This document shows, piece after piece, positions 14,001-26,243 of a stretch of 64,000 nt of DNA. The stretch is from Plectrocnemia conspersa (Eukaryota > Arthropoda > Insecta > Trichoptera > Polycentropodidae): positions 372,001 through 436,000 of the forward strand of contig VTFK01000281.1 of assembly GCA_009617715.1 (NCBI GenBank), in the 5' to 3' direction. The position numbers and the translations under genes are program-made. Every line of letters begins with the position of its first letter. Within the stretch, counting starts at the first letter, position 1. The notes under the pieces were generated by a model. That model ran no database searches and was not told the DNA's origin. It was given only the letters and a program-made list of their open reading frames with translations.

Positions 14001-14005
<5 letters not shown>
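11741..14005. other. AT-rich DNA with one hairpin and a doubtful open frame
   Basis: A frame from about 12343 to 12510 (+) stays open for some 55 codons after an acceptor-like TTGTTTTCAG at about 12350-12359. Its product is not recognised and no donor follows, so I do not call it. GC-elevated patches occur at about 12380-12560 and 12760-13130. No transposon protein is visible. Confidence 0.4.
12146..12171. repeat. AT-rich perfect hairpin with TAATTA cores
   Basis: TAATTAATTAC and GTAATTAATTA are exact reverse complements separated by CTAC, giving an 11-bp stem. The arms contain overlapping TAATTA, the core bound by many homeodomain proteins. In such AT-rich DNA a chance origin is possible. 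Confidence 0.6.

Positions 14006-14066
<61 letters not shown>
14006..14066. repeat. (TA)n microsatellite, about 30 units
   Basis: An uninterrupted run of alternating T and A covering about 61 bases. It is the longest simple repeat in the window and is likely to vary in length between individuals. It could also extrude as a cruciform. Confidence 0.97.
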
Positions 14067-14068
<2 letters not shown>

Positions 14069-15369
14069 GCTTACTTTCTTTCTATATTTCGGCTGCGATG
14101 TTCCACTCATGGTCACGAATTATCCGTAACTGCCACTCTGGTCCTTGATCTGGTCATATATACACGTTTCGGTGAAGCAATATTAATTTTAATAATTAAT
14201 TGTACATTTGCCCGGGATGCGTCATTTGTATCTGTGTTTTTTTTTTATTTTTTTCGCAAAAAACTCCAAAACGGGAAGCCAAGACTTTGATAATATGCTA
14301 CTATCATCTTGTTTGTTTATATCGATATTTTTGTGAATTTCTATTTCATGAAGATATAAATATTTTAAATACGCTACGAATCTTAGTTGCTCGAAATACC
14401 TTTTTTAAGTACCGCTCGTGTAACTTAATATGTTTTCACCTACACACATTATAATACAACGAGCATTACTCAAGCTTTTGTAAATCGAAAGCAATGAAAA
14501 CGTGAACACGTACTATAATTATAATTGTATTTCTTATATTGTACTTTACACCCAATTTTAACAAATGTTGAACTAATATACATCTTGTTTAAATATTATT
14601 ATTAGTAAACATCAGCGCTTTAATTTTAATATTATTTTCATGTAATCTACAAATATCAAATTAGTTTACATACAAATATTGATATTTAGAATGAACTTCA
14701 CGTCTTATCTGAATCAGAATTTCCTTGAAAATTAATTATCGAAATTACCATAACTACTGTTCGATAGTGAAACTTTTCCTTTGCCCAAATTATCGGTAAA
14801 GTGATAACAAATCAGTTTTGATTATATTTCGATTTTACCTGTGTGTTTTTGTTTTTGTAAAAGATAAGAAGAAAAAGGGAGGGTGATTATTTTTGGTAAA
14901 TCAAATGTTTAAGTTCAAAAGTTTAGTTATCGCAGTCACGTGTTTTATTGTGTGTATTTGCTACACCTGCGACTATTTGTATAGAATTTATTTTCTGTAT
15001 AGGGAGGGGTTAACATTAGGCGCTGTAATATTTTTCTTAAATATCTTAATGTAAATATTAGTGTATAATATATACATAAATTAAGTATTTTGCACTATTG
15101 CATCAATGGTCTTAAAAACAAGCCTAAAAACGATTAAAGCTGCAGTTAATTTTTTTGGATTTATCGAAAAAAATATTGATTTTGTGGAAATACTAGTGAT
15201 TAGTTATATAAATCCGAAGTTTCAGTTTTCGAAGTAAAAGTTTTTGCTTATTGGAACAAGATTAAAATATAAGTGAGCAATTGTAGTGCCTTCATGACTT
15301 ATAAAACGTTGCTACCTCTTTTTCAAAAAAGGATTAAGTATGATGTCCTTCCCATGGAAGATACTGATT
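14067..15369. other. AT-rich DNA, upstream part of a mariner-type fossil at its end
   Basis: The block at about 14070-14170 right after the TA run is GC-elevated and unassigned. The last 250 bases (15120 onward) may hold the unreadable N-terminal half of the transposase recognised from 15370; no motif there is clear enough to call. Confidence 0.4.
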
Positions 15370-15765
15370 AGGCTGTATTATATATTGATAACTCTCGTGG
15401 ATTATTATCCAAAAAGGGCTAAGTGAAATGCCAAATACTATTATGATCTTCTTAGTAAACCACTACGATAAACTTTGATTAAAAAGCGACAAGAAAAGCT
15501 GCGCGTTCGAGCTTTACTAATACATGATGAGGCCTGATCCACAAAAAATATTTTGCTAGATTTTTCTTAGGAATTTCTTTCACATCCTTTTTATTTCCAC
15601 ATTCGGAGAAAAGTAAAAATACTGTGGGGTAAGCGACTCCATCTCCATGATAAAAAGAGCGATAAATATTCAGCTAAACAGTACTTTACAAAATAAATTT
15701 GACAGTAATCTAAAAAAGCAGGATTTTCGTTGGGATAAGTGCATTTTTATTAATATATAAAAATG
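15370..15765 (+). pseudogene. second mariner-type (SETMAR-like) transposase fossil
   Basis: One plus-strand frame reads LITLVDYYPKRAK, stop, NAKYYYDLL, then LIKKRQEKLRVRALLIHDEA, then EFLSHP. This matches the SETMAR/mariner order: ILLVDYLPKG..., N..YY..LL, L..I.KKRP...., VLLHDNA.PH, EFL..HPPYSPD. The catalytic Asp of HDNA is kept although N has become E. The HPPYSPDLAP block has been lost or shortened: a neighbouring frame continues with FLFPHSEKS, the usual FLFPKLK segment. A third frame ends with QDFRWDKCI at about 15718-15752, the hallmark RW.KCI terminus. There are at least four in-frame stops and two frameshifts. It is a different lineage and orientation from the fossil at 6.5-7.2 kb. 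Confidence 0.82.
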
Positions 15766-18264
15766 TGTATAAATTTTGAGAAAATGAAAAAATATTTTGA
15801 GTATTTCAAAGTACTATAAAAAACAGCATAACTAACACACTTGTTTGTCATGAGTAAATAAGTCGCAAAAGTTTTTAATTTATTTCGCTTTTAACGAGTA
15901 TTTGCGACAAGTCTTTTCTCTCGATCGTTGAATGATCGTGACAAACACATACTTGTATTCGCCTAAAAAATTTGTTTCGTTATAAGAATAATTTCACATA
16001 AAATTCATAAACGTTTGTTTTAAAATTAAACACTGGTGCACGCATGTATTCGCAACCTTTTTGGGTATCGTATTTGATGTTTATTTTATTATTTTTCAAG
16101 AATAGATAAACTATACATTATTTTATATTTTGTATAATGATTAATTTACACCATCAATCAAATTACACTTGTATACTGGCGTGTATATAAATAAATATGT
16201 TTTAACCTATTGTTATTGTTTATTTAATTAATTTTGTAACCATGCTATGTATTTTGTTACAATGTGAGAAGACGAGGGGCGTAAAAATAATTTGTTCACA
16301 CACACGTCCAGATCTCTTCCGGCGATAGCGATTTAAAAGCGCTTGTCAAACCAGTCGCGTGCGCTCGTTCGGAATGTGTCAGTAATTAAAAATCGTTGAA
16401 TGTGTGCTGATTAAAGGCTTCGGTAAAATTTTCCGCCATATTGTGTATTTTTTACTGTGTCGATTAGATCTAAGGCTGACAAATATTAATTAACTATTTT
16501 ATTCGTAAATACATTGAAAGGTGTAAAATATTACACAATAAACCATTTTTATTATTTTTCATGAATTTTAATATTTTCCAATACTAAACTTCAAGTTCTA
16601 AAATTATTATTTCTGAATGAATGTTTTGCTTAAGATACTAAATAGTTTTATGACATACAACAGCATTAAATAGCTTCACAAAAATAAATCAAGAGACAAC
16701 CGAAAGTGTTTCACTGAAAAATTCACGAATAAGTTGCATTTTTTATAATGCATGTTATGTTTTGTCATTTATTTCTATATGAAACAGTTAATTATTAAAA
16801 ATTTAGAAGAATATATCTAAGTTTAATGTTATGCATATTTTTTCAATCCATTTTCTGTATATGCATATTTTTGCTTGTGGCGTGCCATGGAATTCTTAGA
16901 AAGCTTTGTTGAACCGTTGTTGAGAAAAGGTTGCAGAGCACTATTTGACGGCATTGTCTACTAATTGAAAGGTCATGATATCAAATCCCACATAATACAA
17001 TATACCTGGAATTTAAGTTATAATAAGATTACACATACTACGAGAGACCTATATCATTATTATTTGAAGTGGCAATAATTGACCAAAATTTGATTATTTT
17101 ATATAGGTACGGCCTAAAAGGATATTGTAGCTGTAGTACGAAATGTATATTTATAAAAATTACTTTAAAATACCTTTAGAACACATATTTATAATAGTTT
17201 TGATGATCTTGAAAATCTCATTAAATCATGCACCTGCTCCTTTATTTTATCAACAATTTCAATATCACTTATCGATTTTTATACGCATATTAAAATTATT
17301 TACTCTTAATAAATTTCAGTCAGTTTCTCCATTCTCACATAAGAAACTGATTAGGAATTGACTCAGCCATTTTAAGCATAACGTTAGTTTGAATATCTTT
17401 CATAATTTAACTGTCAAGTAAAATATGCATATCCAACTATTTTACCCATTATTTCAGCCGCTAAGGCGTTAAATAGTATTATTGTTTCGCTTTGTTCATT
17501 ACCTGCAAAAATTCTAAAAATAACGTACATGCACATGTCGTACACGGTTAAAATGTTTTGTAGCACGCTTGGCATTAATACAACGCTAAGTGGGTGATTT
17601 TGTTAAGCACTCGTAATTTATTACTACACATTCTAGCGTCCCAAAGCGGAAAATTTTGCAGGAAAATTCTGCCAACAAAGGGGAACCGTGGCACGTCATC
17701 GTGAGGCTCGGATAAATCTAATCGCGTTATTCCATCGTCGAACAACAATAAAATTTAAACAGTACCCTTTAATCAACGCTGAGTCCTGTGAACAAGTAAA
17801 AACAGATATCAGTTAAGAAGTAATCGAGAAATTTTATAAACGGCGAAAACTGAATAATTTTAAAAAAAATAAGGGGTTTGTGAAATAAACAGAAAATACA
17901 TAAAAAAAAGTACCAAGATTAATAGAATGAAAATTACAAAGCAAACAAATTTATTAGTACATAAAATTATTTTTATTGAATAATTAAATTCCGTATCAAC
18001 TTATCCAATACAGCTAAAAGTAACTACATATATTTTTGTATCAGATATGTTGATTTTTTGCGTAATACTACAAAACTAGTTAATAATTATGTGACAAAGC
18101 TACTTATATAATATAAACAACAGCGCGGTGCTGATTCAAAGTGTAAGAGGTTTTTGAGATTAGTCATAAAGACCTGAAACCAATCATAAACTTATTAAAA
18201 AAAAACGTAACACACAAGTAAATTATTTTTTTCAGTAGTTGAAAAATCCTAATAAAAATACGAT
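15766..18264. other. AT-rich DNA with a CpG-rich patch and a SINE-like remnant
   Basis: At 16290-16480 a CpG-rich patch contains ATTTAAAAGCGC (16331-16342) followed by CCAGTC and GTGTCAGT, which could be a TATA/initiator core promoter. No transcript evidence is visible. The 17500-17760 block is also GC-elevated and unassigned. No exon with matched splice sites was seen. Confidence 0.35.
16945..16998 (+). repeat. possible tRNA-derived SINE remnant
   Basis: The stretch includes AATTGAAAGGTCATGATATC followed by AAATCCCA, resembling a decayed RNA polymerase III B box (GGTTCRAATCC) with the spacing often seen in insect tRNA-derived SINEs. No intact tRNA fold, A box or tail could be made out. Confidence 0.25.
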
Positions 18265-18425
18265 CCACTCAAACAAAACAACGCTTCTTGCCATAAATAT
18301 AGAGAGAAATCTGGAGCTAGTTTGTCAAAGGGGTTGACGGTTTTGGGATTGCCCTGGATAAGCATCAGACCTAAATTTAATTAACATTTGTGGTGTAATT
18401 TAGAAATAAAGGTTTCTCGATATTG
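18265..18425 (+). pseudogene. Tc1-type transposase fossil (catalytic C-terminal part)
   Basis: A single plus-strand frame reads QNNASCHK, then about 15 residues, then GLTVLGLPWISIRPKFN, stop, HLWCNLEIKVSR. It aligns with the Tc1 block QQDN.P.H... and G..VL.WP..SPDLNPIE.LW..LK+KV. The catalytic Asp of QDN has become Asn. The catalytic Glu of PIE is the stop codon (GAA to TAA), so the enzyme would be inactive even if read through. Only one stop occurs in about 53 codons, so this segment kept its frame better than the mariner fossils. Upstream catalytic and HTH regions were not recognised in 17.9-18.26 kb. Confidence 0.85.
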
Positions 18426-21400
18426 TAGGTGTAGTGGTGAAAATTATTTTCGTCCAACTGTAAGTCATTAGTTGACAGTAAGCCAAAAAAGGTTTAAGTT
18501 TTAATTACAGCCTACTAAATAATTAAAATATATTTTATATAAATAATGTAGAAAAATACTCAATCGTGATTTTATTTATGTATGTATGCTCTTTTGTAGA
18601 TAAAACAAACTAATAAAAAGATACTTTTTTTAAAAAAAACGAAAAAAAAACAATGTATTAAGTATTAATTTAACTATGTGTAGTTACTGATCATGAAGCA
18701 TTAAAATATGTTCTTCAGGTTCAAAAGCAATATCTGCTTTGGTAGCTTGTGTTTTATTAAAATTTAAAGTTGTTTTTATTGTAATCTCCGACATATTAGA
18801 TTAATGGGTTAGTAGTGCTACGTGAGATATTTTATAGTATTTTCTGGTATGAAAATGGCTGTTCTTTGATTGTTGGTATTTGTAGACTACTATGTAATTT
18901 TCATTTCATGCTATTTTTATTGCTATATTTTGGATTAAAAAAGTACTCCACACGTGGCAAGATTTAATTAATTATTTATATATTAGGATTTTATTTTTGT
19001 TTATTTTTTATTAGTCTGAAGGCCGCAATAGCAGCAAACTATTAGGAAGTATTAAAATGTGCTTAAAGAGTAACATACTATAACAAATAGACTAGTGTAT
19101 TTTTGATTCGTAATTATAATAAAAAAACCTATTGTAACTCATTTTACATCTTGACCGACTATTATATAAAAAAACTTTTACATACTAAGTTAATGTCGTA
19201 TTTAACTTAATAACTAAATCGATTAAGAGCAAAAGTATAGCTAATATACACATGCCACTTTCCGTGCAGCAGCATGAACCGATGTTTATTTGGTTGCATG
19301 AGTTTATGGGAAAATGCCCTTTTCGCATGTCGCTCTCTTTTCCGTCTCCAACTTTTAACGTGTAGACGAATCGTTAACTTTCGGTTTGTAATACCCTCAA
19401 AAAATATTATCATTGAATTTTAATAAACACAGGAATGCAATGTTTTATTTAATGTATCCTAGGGGTAGGAGCATAGGAGCATGCTCAGAATTACGAGCGT
19501 TTTATATTAGACACGTGTCGCGCATAAACAGTCATCGACGTTTTGACCGCACTCTACAGAGTGGTCGCAAATTTTCTTATATATATTATATGTACATATG
19601 CTTGCAATTTATAAAATATATAGAAGCTACTTTTAATATATTTTTTATGTGTTTTAAATTATTTAAAATTTCTTTGCATTGAGATCTTTATTTTATAATG
19701 ATAGCATTTTTTGGGTTTTGCTTAAAGAATAAATCAAGCTCTTTACATCGATATCGTTTAACAATAATGTAACTTTGGAGATTGGTAAAAATATAATATT
19801 CGGAGGATGACATTAACTTATAATTTATTATTCCTTTAATTTACCACCAAAGGAACGCAATTCGTGTCTCTTTCCGGTTAGCTCACTATCTTAGTTGGTT
19901 GATTGGCTGTACAGAATTCATTCTAATAATTAAATTTAAAAAAGCGGTTCTTTCTACAGAGGTGAAGATCTCTAAATAGCTATACATTATTGCTGATTGA
20001 ACCCAGTGATCCATTTGATGAACCGTTGAATGGGTTGACTGAAGCTTCTTGGGAAAGGATTTTTTTGTTATTTTAATTTATAACTCATCATCAGATATGT
20101 TTTAGCTTTGCCGCATCCTCAATTCTATATATAACACATACATCTCACACAGTTTGTTGTTACAAACATATCTCACGTAAACCGCTAAATTTGCACTAAA
20201 GTGATTTGCCATTAATTCATATACCGCATTATTTGTGTAATGAAATATTACTTTGAAAAAAAATACAAAATAAAAAAAAGGTAAAATAATTCCAAGCAAA
20301 CGTAGGTATTAGTTTAGTTAAAATTTAGATGCGTTTTATATTTGGTTTCAATAAAATATATGATCGAAGCTTAACATAAATCAAAACTTATGTTAGGGGT
20401 TTAAAATTTAAAAAGTTATACTATAATTCGCTGCCAAGACTTAGATAAGAACACGATAAAACTTATTTAACAGAAAAAGCTTGTTAATGGAGGAAGATTT
20501 ATTACGTACCTCATATTAAAATCATAAATCTTTAGAACATCGAAAGATGTAGGATAAAACTACAAAATAAACTAGGGTAGAAATTAGCACACGTGAAAAA
20601 AATATTTTATTAAACGAGCATAAATATCTGCAACAGTAAAAATAAATTATGAACTTGAAAGTTTTTGGACAAATTTCAATATTTTTGAACCACAATTAAA
20701 ATGCATTAAAACGAGTTTTATAATTTTCTATTAAAAAAATCACTTATCTATGACAGCAGCAGCAGATTAAAATCCAAGCAATTATAATGCATCAACATCA
20801 ATTTATGTTAATGGGATAATTATGATTGCTTTACACGAACCATTGCATATTTATTATCTAAAAAATAAACTCTTTTTTTTTGAGCAGGAGTTTATTTATA
20901 ATTTAAGAGTTCATATCTACAAATGCAGTAATGTAACTCAGCAAATCTATGCATACAAACAATTAAACTTGCAAAGCTTTATGTGATCGAACTTTTGTGG
21001 TAAAACTTTATTGTTTTAAATACAATATACATAAAACGTTTAAATTAATTATTAACTTGGCTTTCAGTGTTTAATTTAATATTTACTGTGTAAAACGCAA
21101 TTTAATGAATATATGTTATTCCCAGGTTCATATAACTTAATTTTAGGAATATTTATTATGTGCAATGTTTGTATTATATAATATATAGATATGTTTCGAT
21201 TTAGGTTTTGACAGTAACTGAAACTTCGGTTCTTTAATACTTCATATTTAATAAAAATATTTTTATTACGTGTAATAAAATAGTTTCTAACCATAGTATA
21301 GTGTCAACATCATTGACTGTTGACCCCAAAAGCGTTACAACGGGTCATTACTAAACGAGGTCATAAATAATAGTATATAGGTGACAGAAGTCGATTCAAT

Positions 21401-23029
21401 GCAAAAACGCACTGTAATTTAAATCAATTCAATATAGAGCTCATAAATTTTCATATCTTCCAATAGAACACTTTTGACGACACCTCTTTCAATAAATTTC
21501 ATTCATATTGGTAATACAAGGCAATAAAATTAGTTAAGTGAACCAATCATATTTAGGCGCTTGAGAGGCTAACGGAAATTATAGTCAAATTAACTTTGTA
21601 ACTTACTTAACCAATTGTACGAACGGAAACATGGTTAATTTCATTTAGTGTTTTTTTCCTATTTTAATATGTAGATACTATATATAATACATGGGAGTGA
21701 CATTATATTATCACTGATAGATAATAAAATAAATTATTAACGTAATGTATAATAATTACTGGCGCTCCCGTCTGTTATCTTATATAATTAGGTTTCTCAG
21801 AAAACGTGCAAATGCGGAATTATAATTCTAATAATCCTCAGATTTCTCTTCCAACATTTTTAAATGACGTAAAGTTTTTGCCACTCCTTTAAAACATCCC
21901 TTGTCATATTATCTTCAGCCCTAATGTCTCCCGGGCTAATCCTTTATAGAGGAAAACTCCTACGCGGTCATCTCGCTCTCGGCTTAATCCTTTTTCACTT
22001 TGTAGGTTTATTTCGAAAATATTTACGGTAAATGCGGACGCTTTGAGCTTGAAATTATTTCACGCACGCGTTGGATAATTAGTTATTCAAGGAAATAATC
22101 GATTTTCTTAGTATAGTACCAACAAAAAGAGTAGATATGTTTTAAACCAGGTGAACATTCATTTTATGTTGACATTCGAGTCTTTTATAAAATGTATAGT
22201 CTATTTTTATCTACGATATTGCTTTTAATTAAAAATATAATAATAATAATTATAATTTTTGCTTTAGATCTCCTGAACACAATAGCCATAATTAAGAATG
22301 AAGTTAACTTCTTGTAACTTTTAAATTGCACAGAAATTTTCACATCATTATTTCACGTGAATAAGTATGTTTAAAATTAAATAAAGTTAAATAAACTTAT
22401 AATTATATTTTAAAATGTAAAACTTAGGTTTAATAAATATATAATTGATACATTTATTTTGTGTATTTCAAAAATTGTAGTTATATAAATATCGAATACT
22501 ATGCTTAAACTATAAATTAATAACATTTGATTAAGTCCACTTAAAAATATTATTTATCTTTAATTTCCAGATTTTTTTATTTAAATTAAATCTTTAAAAT
22601 ATCCAGTTAACCCGATACTAACAAGCATTAAGAAAAATATTTGCTTTATATCTTCTGTTGATATTCTGTCAGATGTCAAATTTGTTTCAATTAATTTCTT
22701 TGACTGATCGTTTCACCTCATTAGCAAAGATTTTCTGCGTATTTTACTTCTTGGGACATTTCCAAGAGCAATTAGTATCAATATAAAATAAAAATATATC
22801 ATGCTTCTAAAATATTATTGTATAGAATATACTTAATTCTAATATTTCACATTTATAATATTATTTATATATTTTTTCGTTTAATAATGTTACAACAATC
22901 TGTTTTTAATCATAAATTAGGGTTTTAATCTACTTTATAATCATTCTAATTTACAATAAAATATTTTTTTATGTCTCCAGATTCATATTAAAGCTTTCAC
23001 GTATCACAAAGTCTACTTTCTAATTTCAG
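18426..23029. other. AT-rich DNA, GC islands, nothing assigned
   Basis: GC-elevated blocks lie at about 19210-19560 and 21860-22080. The 19.2-19.4 kb block contains GAGTTTATGGG, a Hox-like TTTATGG site. At about 19960 a good acceptor (TTCTTTCTACAG) is followed by stops in all three frames. A 36-codon frame ending near 20075 has no recognisable product. No transposon proteins were identified. Confidence 0.4.
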
Positions 23030-23072
23030 ATAATTGAAGTTGGGGCCTTAAGGCGTCGCAAGGCAATAACCG
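23030..23072 (+). other. candidate 43-nt internal exon with strong splice sites
   Basis: The acceptor is a pyrimidine-rich TCTACTTTCTAATTTCAG ending at 23029. The donor GTGAGTG begins at 23073 after CCG. Both match animal consensus well and lie 43 nt apart, within the normal range for small exons. Of the three frames only the first is open (IIEVGALRRRKAIT plus one base); the others have stops at their first codons. The exon is GC-richer than its flanks. It may be coding, part of a 5' UTR or a non-coding RNA exon; no homologous protein is recognised. Compare the 54.66 kb candidate on the same strand. Confidence 0.35.
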
Positions 23073-25635
23073 GTGAGTGTTCGACGATTAAGTCCTAATT
23101 TATATTCTGTAACTCGCCTGGCGAAACCTGAATTTCATAAAGTTGCCGAATTGATCGTAGCAAATCTCAACACCGCATTCTGAAAGTTCGTTCCCTTTGA
23201 AACGCGTTAAATATAAATTTCAACTCGTAGCTTAATTAAAAATAATACATTTTCGCTAAGAAAGAAAATTTGCATTTTCATTTACTATATACAAAGCAAG
23301 GTTTTTAGTTCGAAATTAAAACGTATGATATATAAGAACCGTGAACGAATAATTTATTATATACTTTAACTATTCAAAAAGTTCATGAACTTTATATTTT
23401 ACATTTTATATAGACTAACAATGTATTCAATACGTCACTTTAATTTTTTAAAGCAGTTCTGATCTTCCTCTAAAGCTTATATTAAAGTATCTGTCATTCA
23501 AGATTAAAATCGAGTCATTCGGTATCATTAATCTTTATATCGCTACGACATCTCAAAGGTTCAGGAACCTTTTTAACAATCTATGTGTATATATTATACA
23601 TACATATATTATGAATATTTGATAGTAGTATTCACACACTAAATAATTAAAATATTAATTAAGAGAAAATTTATGTTATTATTCTGAACAAAATACACAT
23701 TTTCATGGATTACACAGAACCCTGATTGCTTTGGTCAGCATTTGCGAATTGTTTAGGACTTTACAATATAAATTAATCAATATCTTTTATTCTTAAAAAA
23801 AATTAAGGAAAGATTTATTATTACGGGCGGCCATTTGAATTTATTATAATATCTAAGACCCATCGACCTTTTTGTAAGATTTTTTTCTTTTCAATCGGAC
23901 CAAGTTTGCATTGAACGAAACTTTCTTTACTTCCATTTTTTTCTTTTATGGAAATATTTTATTGTAGAATTTAATATCGTACGGTTAACAATACTAGCGG
24001 ACAATGTATCTTCAGCACTTTTTTTATCGAGTGCTATCGGTTCTTGTATCAATTGGTATAAGGCATTTATTCACAAACAATACTATTAAAATAACCGAAA
24101 ACAAACATTGTTTCGTTGAAGAAAATAAATAAAATCTAAGGGCTTTCAATTGGTAATGGCACAAACTAAAGTGTACTGTTTTCACTCTATTAGATTAGGT
24201 GAGCTTTATCGAACAACAATATTTTTTATTTGTACAGTTCTAAATAATGATTCTGTAAAAAACAGTATACGCTTTACTTTCGTGCTAAATATGATTATTA
24301 ACAAATTTTATTCAAAAGGGATGATTTGAACCACATTTTAAAATTAAATTTACATATATTATAAAGGTCAAAGTTTTACACAAATAATTTCCAATTTATG
24401 TTAAGCAACTTTCCATATTCTACGAAGGCAACTCATAAGAATGTAATCTATTTGCCTGTCTCACATTTCAACGTAAACAATTTAACAAAAATACGTGATC
24501 CGCAAAACGTACACGTAAAAACCATCTCAACCACATGGCGCTAAAGTAATGATACATCGAATCTGTACTCATGTTTTATTTCGCCTCTTAGCGAGGAATT
24601 ATTTTAAGTAGGAACATAAATAGCTGTTGAATGCATCGCTTATAAACGAGTATGAATAATCAGAAAATTGGAGTCGCTTTCGCTTTTAAATTGAATTTTG
24701 TCGGGTCGTTCCGTGTTTACGTCAAACTTTCCAAGGGAGGCATAAATAAGGAAAAAGTTGAACGGGACAATGTTCCGTTTGTTGGGCAGACAATAGTAGT
24801 ACACAAAGTTCGGGAGAAATCCATATTTTCGCCTTATCGCCGGTTCAACGTTGTTCGTCGAGTAACTTTTGGCGAGGGAGAAAATTTTCACTTAATTTTC
24901 GGAGCACAAACAACCCTTGAGTGAAAAACACGCCAATACGCTTACAATCCAGCCCCGTGGGCCGCCCTTAAAGTATTTTAAAGTTAAGAGATAAGCAACA
25001 GTTCAACGCATTTTGCGAATTATTATCAATGGGCGGGACTTTGCCCCCGAAAGCTTTGGCTAAAGCTTAACCTCGCCTGGGGACTGCGCCCTTTCACATA
25101 AATAAAGACACATTGCGAACAATACACAATAACGTTAAAATATACATCTTAATCATCCGCTATAAATTAAACCCATTATTTCATTAATTATTATTATAAT
25201 TCATAATACACGCTTCTTTGCCTTCATAATTAAAACTTTATAACACACGAAATTTACTCAACTAAACACCTTCTTGGTTAAGTTTAAACGAAGCTTATCT
25301 TATCATGTTTACTTTACATGTAATAAATCCAACAATAACGCTCCAGCTTCAGTGCTTTAAAGTTCATATTAAAATTGCGGTATCTTAATTAGAAAAATTT
25401 TACGTGTATAGATATAATATAATTCTTTTATTGTATACATGAAAGCGATGACGCGAAAACATAGGTATTATATAAGAAGCGAATTAGGTGAAGTGCTTTC
25501 CCATTTTCTTCTAAACCGGATTTATACAGACTTCTAGTACATAATTTAAATTATTTTATTAAACGTAACATAATTGTATATTATCATTAGATTATGTTTC
25601 ATAATTTAACAAACTTTCAATAATATTTTAAATTG
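23073..25635. other. AT-rich DNA; GC island at 24.5-25.1 kb
   Basis: An exact 18-base palindrome-like sequence lies at 23555-23572 (AAAGGTTC AG GAACCTTT). Between 24500 and 25100 the G+C rises and frames stay open on both strands (24652-24924 + and 24640-24891 -). These two are antisense shadows of each other, with no known domain and no splice sites, so I do not call a gene. Confidence 0.4.
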
Positions 25636-25877
25636 GATTTGTCTATCGGAAACAGTAAATATATAACTAACAGGAAATCAAATATTTGCAACTTATTTCT
25701 CGCTATTACTGCCAATAGATAAAATTAATATATTTAGTCATGCAGATTTTTAACTGTGTTTCTAATGAAATTTAATATTATTTATATAAAAAAAATAATG
25801 AAAAATTAAATTTTCTTTGGATAAAATATACAAAAAACGGTGAATAAAACCATATTTTTATACTCTCCGCTTACTTC
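25636..25877 (+). repeat. direct repeat A, copy 1 (about 240 bp)
   Basis: It begins GATTTGTCTATCGGAAACAG and ends near ACGGTGAATAAAACCATA followed by TTTTTATACTCTCC. It aligns over its whole length with 26021-26243 with many substitutions and small indels. The start-to-start offset is 385 bases. No protein is encoded. It could be a segmental tandem duplication or two copies of an unnamed non-autonomous element. Confidence 0.9.
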
Positions 25878-26020
25878 ATTACTTTAACGGGTGCGATATT
25901 TGTTTATATCTATATATTCTTTTTATCTTATTAAAATGCAATCTCTCAATTTCGTCAATAAGCAAGTTACATATTTTTCTCCCAGCAACTAGGCACTTAG
26001 GAAAGAAAAAATAAAAATTA
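25878..26020. other. unique spacer between repeat A copies
   Basis: About 143 bases without counterpart after copy 2. That supports an original duplication unit of about 385 bases in which only the first 240 are still duplicated, or two independent insertions. Confidence 0.7.
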
Positions 26021-26243
26021 GATTTGTCTATCGGAAACAGGAAATAAATAACTAACAGGAAATTGAACATTTCAACTCATTTCTTGCTATTACTGCCAAT
26101 AAATAAAAATAATGCAGATTTCTAACTGTGTTCTTATAAAATTTATTATTATTTATTTTTGCAGTATTGAAAGATCAAATTTTTTATGGGTAATAAGTTA
26201 AAAAAACGGTGAATAAAACCATATTTTTATATTCTCCATTTAT
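26021..26243 (+). repeat. direct repeat A, copy 2
   Basis: Shares with copy 1, in the same order, GATTTGTCTATCGGAAACAG, AACTAACAGGAAAT, GCTATTACTGCCAATA, TTTCTAACTGTGTT-like sequence and ACGGTGAATAAAACCATATT. It is slightly shorter through indels. Confidence 0.9.

Noticed and set aside
24640..24924. 90-codon plus-strand frame and 83-codon antisense frame
   Set aside because: Same composition effect as at 2.6 kb; the translated sequence matches no family that I know.
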